64,000 bases of DNA from assembly GCA_964402505.1 (NCBI GenBank), contig CAYOCP010000001.1, positions 62,001 through 126,000 on the forward strand, written 5' to 3'. Below, piece by piece: positions 1 through 8,357 of the stretch. The stretch is from SLRI01 sp964402505. GTDB taxonomy: Bacteria > Pseudomonadota > Alphaproteobacteria > Geminicoccales > Geminicoccaceae. Made by a program: the position numbers and the translations under genes. How positions within the stretch are numbered: position 1 is the stretch's first letter; every line of letters starts with the position of its first letter. Under the pieces are notes generated by a model. The model saw only the letters and a program-made list of their open reading frames with translations. It was not told the DNA's origin and made no database searches.

Positions 1-2
1 TC

Positions 3-401
3 GACTTCAAGAAGTCCGATCCGGTCGAGGCGATCATGGAGCTGACCCAGGGCCGCGGCGTCGACGCGGCGATCGAGGCCCTGGGCCTGCAGCAGACCTT
101 CGCGAGCTGCCTCGAGGTGCTGAAGCCCGGCGGCACGCTCTCCAGCCTCGGGGTCTACAGCGGCGATCTGACCATCCCGCTCGCCGCCTTCCATGCCGGG
201 CTCGGCGACAACAAGATCGTGACCTCACTCTGCCCGGGCGGCAAGGAGCGCATGCGCCGGCTGATGAACGTGATCGCCGCCGAGCGGCTCGACCTCGGCC
301 CGCTGGTCACCCACCACTACCCGCTCGAGCGGATCGAGGAGGCCTACGATCTCTTCGCCAACCAGCGTGACGGTGTCCTGAAGGTGGCCATCACCGCCTG
401 A
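3..401 (+). CDS. Zinc-type alcohol dehydrogenase, C-terminal part (partial)
   Basis: Only the last 132 codons are present; the reading frame is open back to the window edge, so the start lies outside. The visible part resembles the end of the NAD(P)-binding domain and the C-terminal lobe of medium-chain dehydrogenases: GRGVDAAIEALG, then LKPGGTLSSLGVYSG, and the closing YPLERIEEAYDLF and DGVLKVAI typical of the family. Such enzymes oxidise alcohols or sugars with NAD(P) and usually zinc. The zinc-binding half is missing, so substrate and metal cannot be judged. The gene ends 24 bases before the convergent trmO. Confidence 0.8.
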   Translation, partial: DFKKSDPVEAIMELTQGRGVDAAIEALGLQQTFASCLEVLKPGGTLSSLGVYSGDLTIPLAAFHAGLGDNKIVTSLCPGGKERMRRLMNVIAAERLDLGPLVTHHYPLERIEEAYDLFANQRDGVLKVAITA

Positions 402-425
402 GGCTCGGTCCGGCGCCCCGCTCCC

Positions 426-878
426 TTATTTCGGCCTGATTTGGGGCTTGAGGTCGAGGAGCGGGGTGCCGTCGAGGCAATCGAGGCCGCGCACCACGAG
501 GACGGACCCCTCGACCCGCTCCAGCCCGACGATCGAGCTGCCGATGGGGTTGGGGCGGACCGGCGAGCGGAGCGAGAAGACGCCACGTGTCCGGCCATCG
601 CTCGCCGGGCTCTGGAGCATGATGTCGCGGCGCGCGCGATCGAGCCAGTAGAGCACCTCGAGCCGCTCGTGCCGGTCGATGCCGGCGAGGCCCATGTCCC
701 AGGGTTCGTCGATCTCGATCCGGCAGGGCGGCCCCTCCAGGCTGCCCTGGCGCGGACACTCGTCGCGCGTCCTCCAGGGGGTGCGGATGCGGCCGATGAA
801 GACGAGCCCGGCATCGCGCGCCTCGGGCGGCTCGACCGCGACCTCGCCCGGGCGGATGCCGGCGTCCGCTTCGCTCAT
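426..878 (-). CDS. trmO: tRNA t6A37 N6-methyltransferase TrmO-like (UPF0066/TsaA)
   Basis: A protein of 150 residues. TrmO uses S-adenosylmethionine to methylate N6-threonylcarbamoyladenosine at position 37 of some tRNAs. The UPF0066 fold is recognisable from the opening VFIGRIRTPW (about residues 26-35), the signature GVFSLRSPVRPNPIG in the middle, and LDGTPLLDLKP near the end. The length fits the short, single-domain form; the longer E. coli protein has an extra C-terminal domain. Its ATG overlaps the stop of dctM (ATGA), so it is probably translated with the TRAP transporter genes, an odd partner for a tRNA-modification enzyme. A looser assignment is TsaA-like protein of unknown substrate. 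Confidence 0.8.
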   Translation of the reverse strand: MSEADAGIRPGEVAVEPPEARDAGLVFIGRIRTPWRTRDECPRQGSLEGPPCRIEIDEPWDMGLAGIDRHERLEVLYWLDRARRDIMLQSPASDGRTRGVFSLRSPVRPNPIGSSIVGLERVEGSVLVVRGLDCLDGTPLLDLKPQIRPK

Positions 879-2155
879 CGATAGACCAGGATCGGCAGGT
901 ACATCGAGAGCGGCGGGATGAAGGTGACGAGCAGGAGGACGACGACCAGCGGCACGAGGAACGGCATGGTGGCGCGCATGCAGACGTCGAACGGGATGTC
1001 GGTCACCTTGGCGAGCACGTAGAGGACGAGGCCGACCGGCGGGGTGAGCAGGCCAATCATCAGGTTGAGCACCATGATGACGCCGAAATGGACGGGATCG
1101 ACGCCGATGCTGGTGGCCACCGGCAGGAGCACCGGGACCAGGATGGTGATGGCGGCGATGGTCTCGAGGAAGCAGCCGGCGACGAGGAGGATGGCGTTCA
1201 GGAGCAGGAGGATGACGATGGGGTTGTCGGAGATCTGGAGCACGAGCGCCGCGAAGTCCTCGGTGACCCGGTTGGAGGTCAGGATCCAGGCGAAGATCGA
1301 GGCGCCGGCGACGATCAGCATGATCGAGGCCGTGGTCTCGATGGTCTCGAGGCTGACGCGCAGCAGCCGTGTCGGCGTCAGGGTGCGGTAGACGAAGATG
1401 CCGAGGATCATGGCCCAGAAGACGGCGGCGATGGCCGCCTCGGTCGGCGTGACGAGGCCCGAGAGGATGCCGCCCACGATGATCACGGGCGTCATGAGCG
1501 AGAGGAAGGCGCGCTGGGTGGCGCGCCAGAGGACGCAGAGGTCGAAGGCGGCGTCCACCGGGTAGTTGCGGGTCCGCGCGTACCAGGCGACCATCACCAT
1601 GAGGGCTGCCGCCATCAGGAGGCCCGGGATGAAGCCCGCGGCGAAGAGCTGGCCGATCGAGGCGTTGGCCATCACCCCGTAGATGATCATGGGCAGGCTC
1701 GGCGGGATGATCGGGCCGATGGTCGAGGAGGCGGCGGTGACGCCGACCGAGAAGCCGCGATCGTAGCCGGCATCCCGCATCGCCTTCACCTCGATGGTGC
1801 CGAGGCCGCCAGCATCGGCGACGGCGGCACCGGACATGCCGGCGAAGACGATGGAGGCGCCGACGTTCACATGGCCGAGGCCGCCCCGCATCCAGCCCAC
1901 GACGCCGCGGGCGAAGTCGAAGATGCGGTTGGTGATGCCGGCCGAGTTCATCAGGTTGCCGGCGAGGATGAAGAAGGGCACGGCGAGCAGCGGAAAGCTG
2001 TCGATGCCGCTGACCATGCGGTGGAGCACGACCACGTCCGGCACGGCGCCGGAGACCAGAACGTAGATCAGGGACGAGCCGGCGAGGGCGAAGGCCACCG
2101 GCACGCCGATGATGAGAAGCCCGAAGAAGGCGACGAAGAGGATGATGATGAACAC
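875..2155 (-). CDS. dctM: TRAP transporter large permease (DctM family)
   Basis: A 426-residue integral membrane protein, the usual length for DctM, with about 12 hydrophobic segments. It begins with GTG after GAGGGG. Family landmarks include the N-terminal hydrophobic stretch with GVPVAFALAGSS, the region FFILAGNLMNSAGIT, the loop GLGTIEVKAMRDAGYDRGFS, and GPIIPPSLPMIIYGV. DctM forms the sodium-coupled transport channel with the small permease DctQ and receives substrate from DctP. It lies 11 bases after dctQ and overlaps trmO by 4 bases. The substrate is not evident; TRAP systems carry dicarboxylates, sugar acids or other organic acids. Confidence 0.95.
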   Translation of the reverse strand: MFIIILFVAFFGLLIIGVPVAFALAGSSLIYVLVSGAVPDVVVLHRMVSGIDSFPLLAVPFFILAGNLMNSAGITNRIFDFARGVVGWMRGGLGHVNVGASIVFAGMSGAAVADAGGLGTIEVKAMRDAGYDRGFSVGVTAASSTIGPIIPPSLPMIIYGVMANASIGQLFAAGFIPGLLMAAALMVMVAWYARTRNYPVDAAFDLCVLWRATQRAFLSLMTPVIIVGGILSGLVTPTEAAIAAVFWAMILGIFVYRTLTPTRLLRVSLETIETTASIMLIVAGASIFAWILTSNRVTEDFAALVLQISDNPIVILLLLNAILLVAGCFLETIAAITILVPVLLPVATSIGVDPVHFGVIMVLNLMIGLLTPPVGLVLYVLAKVTDIPFDVCMRATMPFLVPLVVVLLLVTFIPPLSMYLPILVYR

Positions 2156-2166
2156 TGCTCAGCCCC

Positions 2167-2709
2167 TCACGCGTCGCCGGGATAGGGGCTGTCGCCGTGC
2201 AGGCGGCGCCAGAGGGATTGGCAGGTCCTGATGACCATGATGACGATGCCGAGGAAGACGGCCCAGTAGAGCCAGGCCATCGAGAGGTCGATGACCGCCA
2301 TCTTCTGCGTCCCCATCATGTTGATCATCCGCCAGCCGATCCAGCCGATATAGACGAGAAAGACGATGACCAGCCCATCCACGGCGATCATCAGCCGCCG
2401 CGAGCCCTCCCGCGAGAGCCTCGTGTGCAGGTACTCGACGGCGATGTGGGCGCGGCGGCGGCAGACCATGCCGCCGCCGATGAAGGTCACCGTGATGAGG
2501 AAGTAGCGCGCCGCCTCCTCGGTCCAGCCGAGGGAGTCGTTCAGCACGTAGCGGGTGAAGAACTGCAGGAAGACGACGATGGTGAGCCCCCAGAAGACGA
2601 GGAAGGTGGGGATGTCCTCGATGCCGATCTCGTCCCATGAGAACGGTGCATCCGCGGTCTCCTCGAGGTGGAAGCCGCCCGCCTCGGTGCTCTTCGGGTC
2701 TTCCTGCAT
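2167..2709 (-). CDS. dctQ: TRAP transporter small permease (DctQ family)
   Basis: A 180-residue protein with four predicted membrane segments. The first follows the polar N-terminus around FLVFWGLTIVVFLQFFTRYV, and the family's short acidic motif appears as GWTEEAARYFL. DctQ associates with DctM and is needed for TRAP uptake. The middle gene of dctP-dctQ-dctM: it starts 18 bases after dctP and ends 11 bases before dctM. The acidic N-terminal tail of about 35 residues before the first membrane segment is longer than in the shortest homologues. Confidence 0.92.
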   Translation of the reverse strand: MQEDPKSTEAGGFHLEETADAPFSWDEIGIEDIPTFLVFWGLTIVVFLQFFTRYVLNDSLGWTEEAARYFLITVTFIGGGMVCRRRAHIAVEYLHTRLSREGSRRLMIAVDGLVIVFLVYIGWIGWRMINMMGTQKMAVIDLSMAWLYWAVFLGIVIMVIRTCQSLWRRLHGDSPYPGDA

Positions 2710-2727
2710 CGGTACCGTCTCCGCTGG

Positions 2728-3708
2728 CTACTGAATCGCCTGCAGGCGGTCGTACTGATCCTGGCTCCAGGGCACGTCGTCGCCGACGAGGTGGGGCTCG
2801 ACGACCTTCCTGAAGGGGGCGCGATCGACCACGTTGATGGTGGCACCCGCATCCTTGAACTTGCTCAAGAGGTCCTCCTCGGACGCCAGGATCGCCTCGT
2901 TGGAGCGCTCCGCCGCCTCTTTGAAGACGGCGTCGAAGGTGGCCTTGTCCTCATCCGAGAGCTGGTTCCAGAGATTGCCCGAGACGATGGTGATCAGGCT
3001 CTCGGTGATGTGGCCGGTGAGGTTGATGAAGGGAGTGGGCTCGTAGAACTTCTTGGCCCAGATGGTCGGCAAGGGGTTCTCCTGCGCGTCCACCGTGCCC
3101 TGCTGCAGGGCGAGGTACACCTCGGCGAAGGCGATGGGCGTGGCGTTGGCCCCGACCGCCTGGGGGAAGAGCACGTAGAGCGGCGCGTCGGGCACGCGGA
3201 TCTTCAGCCCCTTCATGTCCTCGGGCTTGTTGATCGGGAACTTCGAGGTCACGTGCCGCTCGCCGTAATAGAGGATGGCGGAGACGTGGTGGCCGGTGGC
3301 GTCCTCGTAGCCGCTTCTCATCTCCTTCCAGAGATCGCTCTTCGAGTACGCCATCCAGTGGTCGATATCGCGGAACATGTAGGGGGCCGAGGCGATGGTC
3401 ATAGGCTCAAAGCTGCGGCCGGCGAAGTTCGTGCCGGTGTAGATGATGTCGACCGTCCCGAGCGTCAGGCCCTGGTTGATGTCGGTCTCCTTGCCGAGCG
3501 ACGAGGCCGGGAACACCTCGATTGCGTAGCGACCGTCGGTGCGCTTGGCGATCTCGTCGGCCGCCCAGAGCGCCGCGTCGTGGAAGGCCTCCGTGACCTC
3601 GTAGACATGGGCGAACTTGAGCGTCTGCTGCGCCGACGCTGTGCCGGCGAGAAGTGCCAGCGCGGCGGCCATGGCGGTTCCTGCCGCGCGGCGCGTGAAG
3701 TGTGGCAT
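2728..3708 (-). CDS. dctP: TRAP transporter periplasmic solute-binding protein (DctP family)
   Basis: A 326-residue protein with a Sec signal peptide (MPHFTRRAAGTAMAAALALL, cleavage likely after GTASA at about residue 26). The mature part shows DctP features: LKFAHVYEVTEAFHDAA, the IEVFPASSLGKETDINQGL segment, GLKIRVPDAPLY, and the EVYLALQQGTVDAQENP hinge region, which contains the motif around the substrate-clamping arginine. It binds the solute in the periplasm and delivers it to DctQM. First gene of the operon, divergent from thrS across about 250 bases. The exact ligand cannot be read from sequence alone. Confidence 0.95.
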   Translation of the reverse strand: MPHFTRRAAGTAMAAALALLAGTASAQQTLKFAHVYEVTEAFHDAALWAADEIAKRTDGRYAIEVFPASSLGKETDINQGLTLGTVDIIYTGTNFAGRSFEPMTIASAPYMFRDIDHWMAYSKSDLWKEMRSGYEDATGHHVSAILYYGERHVTSKFPINKPEDMKGLKIRVPDAPLYVLFPQAVGANATPIAFAEVYLALQQGTVDAQENPLPTIWAKKFYEPTPFINLTGHITESLITIVSGNLWNQLSDEDKATFDAVFKEAAERSNEAILASEEDLLSKFKDAGATINVVDRAPFRKVVEPHLVGDDVPWSQDQYDRLQAIQ

Positions 3709-3861
3709 CGAGACTGCTCCCCCGAATGTTGGCGATGCGGCGCGGGCGGCCGCACCGGGCTTCCGACCTTCCTAGCCAATGTTCGCGGGCTTGGATATCC
3801 CCTCTTCGGGCGCTTCTCGGATCGACGACCCGCGCGCGATTCCAGCGCCGCGGGGGAGCGA

Positions 3862-3891
3862 TTGACAAGCGCCGCTGGCGTTGGGCATGTT
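3862..3891 (+). promoter_or_regulatory. Candidate sigma-70 promoter for thrS
   Basis: A perfect -35 hexamer TTGACA (3862-3867) is followed after 18 bases by CATGTT (3886-3891), which matches the -10 consensus at three of six positions. It lies about 70 bases before the thrS start. The rest of the 250-base divergent region between dctP and thrS shows no convincing operator or leader-peptide structure. Confidence 0.35.
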
Positions 3892-3958
3892 GCGTCGCCG
3901 TATTCCAGACCCCATTTCCCTTCTTTCCATCCCTCACCCAGCGGAACAGATTTCGACC

Positions 3959-5914
3959 ATGGCAACGGCAGTCGAGCACGCCTCGAAGATCGGGGACGGC
4001 ATCGTCATCACCCTTTCCGACGGCAGCGAGCGTCGGTTCGGGGCGGTGACGACCGGTGCCGAGATCGCGGCCTCGATTGCGAGGAGCCTCGCGAAGCGGG
4101 CGCTGGCGGTCGAGGTGGACGGCGTGCTTCGCGATCTCGACTGGCCGATCCATGGCGATGCGCGGGTGCGGATCGTCACGGCGGAGGATCCGGCGGCGCT
4201 GGCGCTGCTCCGCCACGACTGCGCGCATGTCATGGCCGAGGCGGTGCAGGATCTCTATCCCGGGACGCAGGTGACGATCGGCCCGCCGATCGAGAACGGC
4301 TTCTATTACGATTTCGCGCGCAACGAGCCCTTCCGGCCCGAGGACCTCGAGCGCATCGAGGCGCGGATGGCGGAGATCGTCGAGGCCGACCAGCCGTTCC
4401 GCCGCGAGGAGGTGAGCCGCGACGAGGCGCACCGGCGCTTCGCGGCCATGGGCGAGCGCTACAAGCTCGAGCTTCTGGACGCCATTCCCGAGGGCGAGCC
4501 GGTCACGCTCTACCATCAGGGCGACTGGTTCGATCTCTGCCGCGGCCCGCACGGTCCCTCGACCGGCCGCATCGGTGCCTTCAAGCTGATGAAGATCGCC
4601 GGCGCCTACTGGCGCGGGGACGCGAGGAACGCGCAGCTTCAGCGCATCTACGGCACGGCCTTCGCGAGCCGGAAGGAGCTGGACGCGCATCTGCACCAGC
4701 TCGCCGAGGCCGAGCGCCGCGACCACCGGCGCCTCGGGCGGGAGATGGCGCTCTTCCACATCCAGGAGGAGGCGACGGGCTCGGTCTTCTGGCATCCCAA
4801 GGGCTGGCGGGTCTGGCAGGAGGTCGAGAGCTACATGCGCCGCCGGCTCGACGCCGCGGGCTATCAGGAGGTGAGGACGCCGCAGCTGGTCGATCGGGTG
4901 CTCTGGGAGCGCTCCGGCCACTGGGAGAAGTTCCGCGAGCACATGTTCACGCTCGACGCGGAAGAGCGCGTGCTGGCGCTGAAGCCGATGAACTGCCCGT
5001 GCCACGTGCAGATCTTCAACCAGACGCTGAAGAGCTATCGCGAGCTGCCGCTGCGCATGGCCGAGTTCGGCTCCTGCCACCGCAACGAGCCTTCTGGGGC
5101 GTTGCACGGCATCATGCGCGTGCGGGCCTTCACGCAGGACGACGCGCACATCTTCTGCACCGAGGAGCAGGTGACCGCCGAGAGCGTGGCCTTCTGCGAG
5201 CTTTTGCAGCGGGTCTACGCCGATTTCGGCTTCACCGACATCAGCGTGAAGTTCTCCGACCGGCCGGAAGTCCGGGCCGGTGACGACGCCGTCTGGGACC
5301 GGGCCGAGCAGGCGCTGCGCGATGCCACGGCGGCGGCCGGGCTGGAGACTTCGTTCAATCCGGGCGAGGGTGCGTTCTACGGCCCCAAGCTCGAGTTCGT
5401 CCTGCGCGACGCCATCGGCCGCGACTGGCAGTGCGGCACGCTGCAGGTCGATTTCGTGCTGCCGGAGCGGCTGGAGGCGAGCTATGTCGGCGCCGACGGG
5501 GCGCGGCACCGGCCGGTCATGCTGCACCGGGCGATTTTGGGCTCGATGGAGCGCTTTCTCGGCATCCTGATCGAGCATTATGCGGGCCGCCTGCCGCTCT
5601 GGCTGGCCCCGGTCCAGGTCGTGGTGGCGACGGTCACCAACGATGCCGACGCCTATGCCCAGGAGGTTGCGGGGGCGCTGGAGAAGGCGGGGATTCGGGT
5701 CGAGTGCGACACGCGCAGCGACAAGATCTCCTACAAGGTGCGCGAGCATTCGCTCGCCAAGGTGCCGCTGATCATGGCGGTGGGCGGGCGCGAGGCGGCG
5801 GAGCGCACGGTGAGCCTCAGGCGGCTCGGCAGCCCCGAGCAGGAGGCGCTTTCGCTTGACGACGCCATTGCCATGTGCCAGCGAGAATCCGCGGCACCCG
5901 ACATGCGTTCGTGA
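3959..5914 (+). CDS. thrS: Threonine--tRNA ligase
   Basis: A 651-residue class II aminoacyl-tRNA synthetase that charges tRNA-Thr and edits mischarged serine. Domain order is a TGS domain (about 1-70), an editing domain with HxxxH (H86, H90) and C194 in WFDLCRGPHGPS, the catalytic core, and a C-terminal anticodon-binding domain from about 550. Zinc ligands are C346 in MNCPCH, H397 in DDAHIF and a histidine in PVMLHRAILGS. Motif 2 is CHRNEPSGALHG. An in-frame ATG at 3881 would add 26 poorly conserved residues; 3959 fits the family start. The residue after C346-Pro is Cys, where E. coli has Gly. Confidence 0.98.
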   Translation: MATAVEHASKIGDGIVITLSDGSERRFGAVTTGAEIAASIARSLAKRALAVEVDGVLRDLDWPIHGDARVRIVTAEDPAALALLRHDCAHVMAEAVQDLYPGTQVTIGPPIENGFYYDFARNEPFRPEDLERIEARMAEIVEADQPFRREEVSRDEAHRRFAAMGERYKLELLDAIPEGEPVTLYHQGDWFDLCRGPHGPSTGRIGAFKLMKIAGAYWRGDARNAQLQRIYGTAFASRKELDAHLHQLAEAERRDHRRLGREMALFHIQEEATGSVFWHPKGWRVWQEVESYMRRRLDAAGYQEVRTPQLVDRVLWERSGHWEKFREHMFTLDAEERVLALKPMNCPCHVQIFNQTLKSYRELPLRMAEFGSCHRNEPSGALHGIMRVRAFTQDDAHIFCTEEQVTAESVAFCELLQRVYADFGFTDISVKFSDRPEVRAGDDAVWDRAEQALRDATAAAGLETSFNPGEGAFYGPKLEFVLRDAIGRDWQCGTLQVDFVLPERLEASYVGADGARHRPVMLHRAILGSMERFLGILIEHYAGRLPLWLAPVQVVVATVTNDADAYAQEVAGALEKAGIRVECDTRSDKISYKVREHSLAKVPLIMAVGGREAAERTVSLRRLGSPEQEALSLDDAIAMCQRESAAPDMRS

Positions 5915-6024
5915 CGCCTGTCGGTGAGGGGACGATCCGGAAGGGTCGGGTGGCGCCGCGCCGCCCGGCCGCTTCGGCGCACGCGCAAGAGAGAGGATGA
6001 AACTTTGGAGGTCGATCACGGCTG

Positions 6025-6549
6025 ATGGCAGCAAATCCCAAGGGCGACGAACACCGCATCAACGACCGGATCGAGGCGCGCGAGGTCCGGCTGGTCGATC
6101 AGGATGGTGGGATGGTGGGGGTCGTGGCGTTGCGCGATGCCCTCACCCGCGCCGAGGATGTGGGGCTCGATCTGGTCGAGATTTCCCCCAACGCCTCGCC
6201 TCCGGTCTGCAAGATCCTCGATTACGGCAAGTTCAAGTACGAGGCGCAGAAGAAGGCCAACGCTGCCCGCAAGAAGCAGCGCGTCATCGAGGTCAAGGAG
6301 ATCAAGATGCGCCCGTCGATCGATGACAACGATTACGGCATCAAGATGAAGAAGGTGCGCGAGTTCCTCGACGAGGGCGACAAGGTCAAGGTGACGATGC
6401 GCTTTCGCGGCCGCGAGATGGCGCACCAGCATCTGGCGATGAACATCCTCGAGAAGGTGCGCGAGGACATGGCCGATCTCGCCAAGATCGAGCAGTTCCC
6501 GAAGCTCGAGGGGCGGCAGATGATCATGGTGATGGCCCCGATCAAGTGA
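6025..6549 (+). CDS. infC: Translation initiation factor IF-3
   Basis: A 174-residue protein of the usual IF-3 length. It binds the 30S subunit, keeps ribosomal subunits apart and checks start-codon pairing. The N-terminal domain begins with INDRIEAREVRLV and includes DLVEISPNASPPVCKILDYG; a lysine-rich linker (KYEAQKKANAARKKQR) leads to the C-terminal domain with KEIKMRPSIDDNDY and VKVTMRFRGREMAH. GGAGG at 6007-6011 is 13 bases before the ATG, a long spacing. The well-known AUU/AUC-type start is not obvious here, though an in-frame CTG sits at 6022. It follows thrS but is not followed by rpmI and rplT. Confidence 0.98.
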   Translation: MAANPKGDEHRINDRIEAREVRLVDQDGGMVGVVALRDALTRAEDVGLDLVEISPNASPPVCKILDYGKFKYEAQKKANAARKKQRVIEVKEIKMRPSIDDNDYGIKMKKVREFLDEGDKVKVTMRFRGREMAHQHLAMNILEKVREDMADLAKIEQFPKLEGRQMIMVMAPIK

Positions 6550-8330
6550 CGGCGCCGCGGGCCGAGCGCCTCCTGGCGCTGCGCGCGTCGCTCGCCGAGG
6601 CGGGGGTCGACGGCTTCGTCCTGCAGCGCACCGACCAGCACGGCAGCGAGTACCTGCCGGCCTCGGAGCAGCGTCTGGCCTGGCTCACCGGCTTCACCGG
6701 CTCGGCCGGCGAGGCCGTGGTCCTGCCGGAGGCGGCCGCCGTCTTCACCGACGGCCGCTACACGGTGCAGATCGGCGTCGAGGTCGATGGGAGCCTGTTC
6801 GAGCGCTGCAATTCCGGTCCGTGCCCGCCGGCGCGCTGGCTCGAGCGGCGGCTCGAGGCGGGCATGCGGCTCGGCTACGATCCGAAGCTGATCCGCAAGC
6901 CCGAGCGCGACCGGCTGGAGCGGCTGTGCCGGGGTCGCGGTGCCCTGCTCGTCGCCTTGCGCCCGAACCCGGTCGACCGGATCTGGACCGATCGCCCGGC
7001 GCCCCCGCTCGCACCCGTCACGGCGCACGAGGAGAGTCGGGCCGGCGAAGCGAGCGCCGCCAAGCGGCGGCGGATGGGCGAGGCCGTGGCCGGGCATGGC
7101 GCCGACCGGCTGCTGGTCACCGCCGCCGACAGCATCGCCTGGCTCTTGAACATCCGCGGCGGCGACGTGCCCTTCAACCCGCTCTGCCTCAGCCACCTCC
7201 TGCTGAAGGTCGACGGCACGGCCCGGTGGTTCGTCGATGCGCGCAAGATCGAGGGCGATCTCGGCCTCGGCGAGGCGGTGGCGATCGAGCCTTACGAGGC
7301 GCTCGATGCGGCGCTCGCCGCGCTCGGCCGGGACGGCGCCCGGGTGCTGATCGACCCGGCGATGAACGCCGCGGGTTTCGCCGACATTCTGACCGAGGCG
7401 GGCGGGCGGGTGATCGAGGTGCCGGACCCGATCCCGCTCGCCAAGGCGCGCAAGAACCCGACCGAGGTCGAGGGGGCGCTCGAGGCGCAGCGGCGGGACG
7501 GTGCGGCGGTGGTGCGCTTTCTGGCCTGGCTCGACGGGCTCGGGCCGGACCATGACGTCGACGAGGCGGCGGCGGCGCGGCGGCTCGAGGCGGAACGCGC
7601 GAGGGACCCGCTCTATCGCGGCCCGAGCTTCGAGACCATCTCGGCCGTGGGCCCGAACGCGGCCCTGCCGCACTACCGCGTGAGCGCCGAGACCAACCGC
7701 CGCCTGACCGCCGACACGGTCTATCTCGTCGATTCCGGCGGCCAGTATCCGGACGGCACCACCGACATCACCCGCACCATCACCCTCGGCCGGCCGACGG
7801 CCGAATTGCAGGAACGCTTCACCCTGGTTCTCAAGGGGCACATCGCCCTCGCCGAGGCGGTTTTTCCCGAAGGCACCAGCGGCGGCCAGCTCGACACGCT
7901 GGCGCGTCTGGCGCTCTGGCGCCGCGGCCTCGACTTCGACCACGGCACGGGCCACGGCATCGGCAGCTATCTCTGCGTCCACGAGGGGCCAGAGCGGATC
8001 GCCAAGCGCGGCGGCGACGTGCCCCTCGAGACGGGTATGATCGTCTCCAACGAGCCCGGCTACTACGAGCAGGGCGCCTACGGCATCCGCACCGAGAACC
8101 TCCTCCTGGTCGAGGAGGCGCCGGCCGCCGAGGGCGGCAACCGCCGGCTCCTGCATTTCCGCACGCTGACGCTCGCCCCCATCGACCGCCGGCTGATCGA
8201 CCCGCACCGGCTCACCGAGCCCGAGCGGCGCTGGCTCGACACCTACCATGCGCGGGTGCGAACCGAGCTCCACCCCCTGCTCGACGAGACCGCGCGCGCC
8301 TGGCTGGAGCGGGCGACGGCACCGCTCTGA
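6546..8330 (+). CDS. Xaa-Pro aminopeptidase P-type metallopeptidase (M24B)
   Basis: A 594-residue peptidase that removes an N-terminal residue preceding proline. It has two creatinase-like N-terminal domains (from LLALRASLAEAGVDGFVL), a pita-bread M24 catalytic domain and a C-terminal extension, the architecture of the long aminopeptidase P form. Dinuclear metal ligands are visible: D396 and D407 in LVDSGGQYPDGTTDITRT, a histidine in HGTGHGIGSY, and glutamates in SNEPGYYEQGAYGIRTEN. It starts with GTG inside the infC stop (GTGA), so translation is probably coupled to IF-3. No signal peptide, hence cytoplasmic. Confidence 0.93.
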   Translation: MTAPRAERLLALRASLAEAGVDGFVLQRTDQHGSEYLPASEQRLAWLTGFTGSAGEAVVLPEAAAVFTDGRYTVQIGVEVDGSLFERCNSGPCPPARWLERRLEAGMRLGYDPKLIRKPERDRLERLCRGRGALLVALRPNPVDRIWTDRPAPPLAPVTAHEESRAGEASAAKRRRMGEAVAGHGADRLLVTAADSIAWLLNIRGGDVPFNPLCLSHLLLKVDGTARWFVDARKIEGDLGLGEAVAIEPYEALDAALAALGRDGARVLIDPAMNAAGFADILTEAGGRVIEVPDPIPLAKARKNPTEVEGALEAQRRDGAAVVRFLAWLDGLGPDHDVDEAAAARRLEAERARDPLYRGPSFETISAVGPNAALPHYRVSAETNRRLTADTVYLVDSGGQYPDGTTDITRTITLGRPTAELQERFTLVLKGHIALAEAVFPEGTSGGQLDTLARLALWRRGLDFDHGTGHGIGSYLCVHEGPERIAKRGGDVPLETGMIVSNEPGYYEQGAYGIRTENLLLVEEAPAAEGGNRRLLHFRTLTLAPIDRRLIDPHRLTEPERRWLDTYHARVRTELHPLLDETARAWLERATAPL

Positions 8331-8357
8331 GGACGAGCGGTGCCGCGCGCGCGCGGA

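Noticed and set aside
6022..6024. Non-canonical CTG start of infC
   Set aside because: It would improve the spacing to GGAGG, but the ATG at 6025 is simpler and gives the usual IF-3 length; the evidence is insufficient.
2668..6034. Long open frames on both strands across dctP and thrS
   Set aside because: They are low-complexity shadows of dctP and thrS and show no family motifs.
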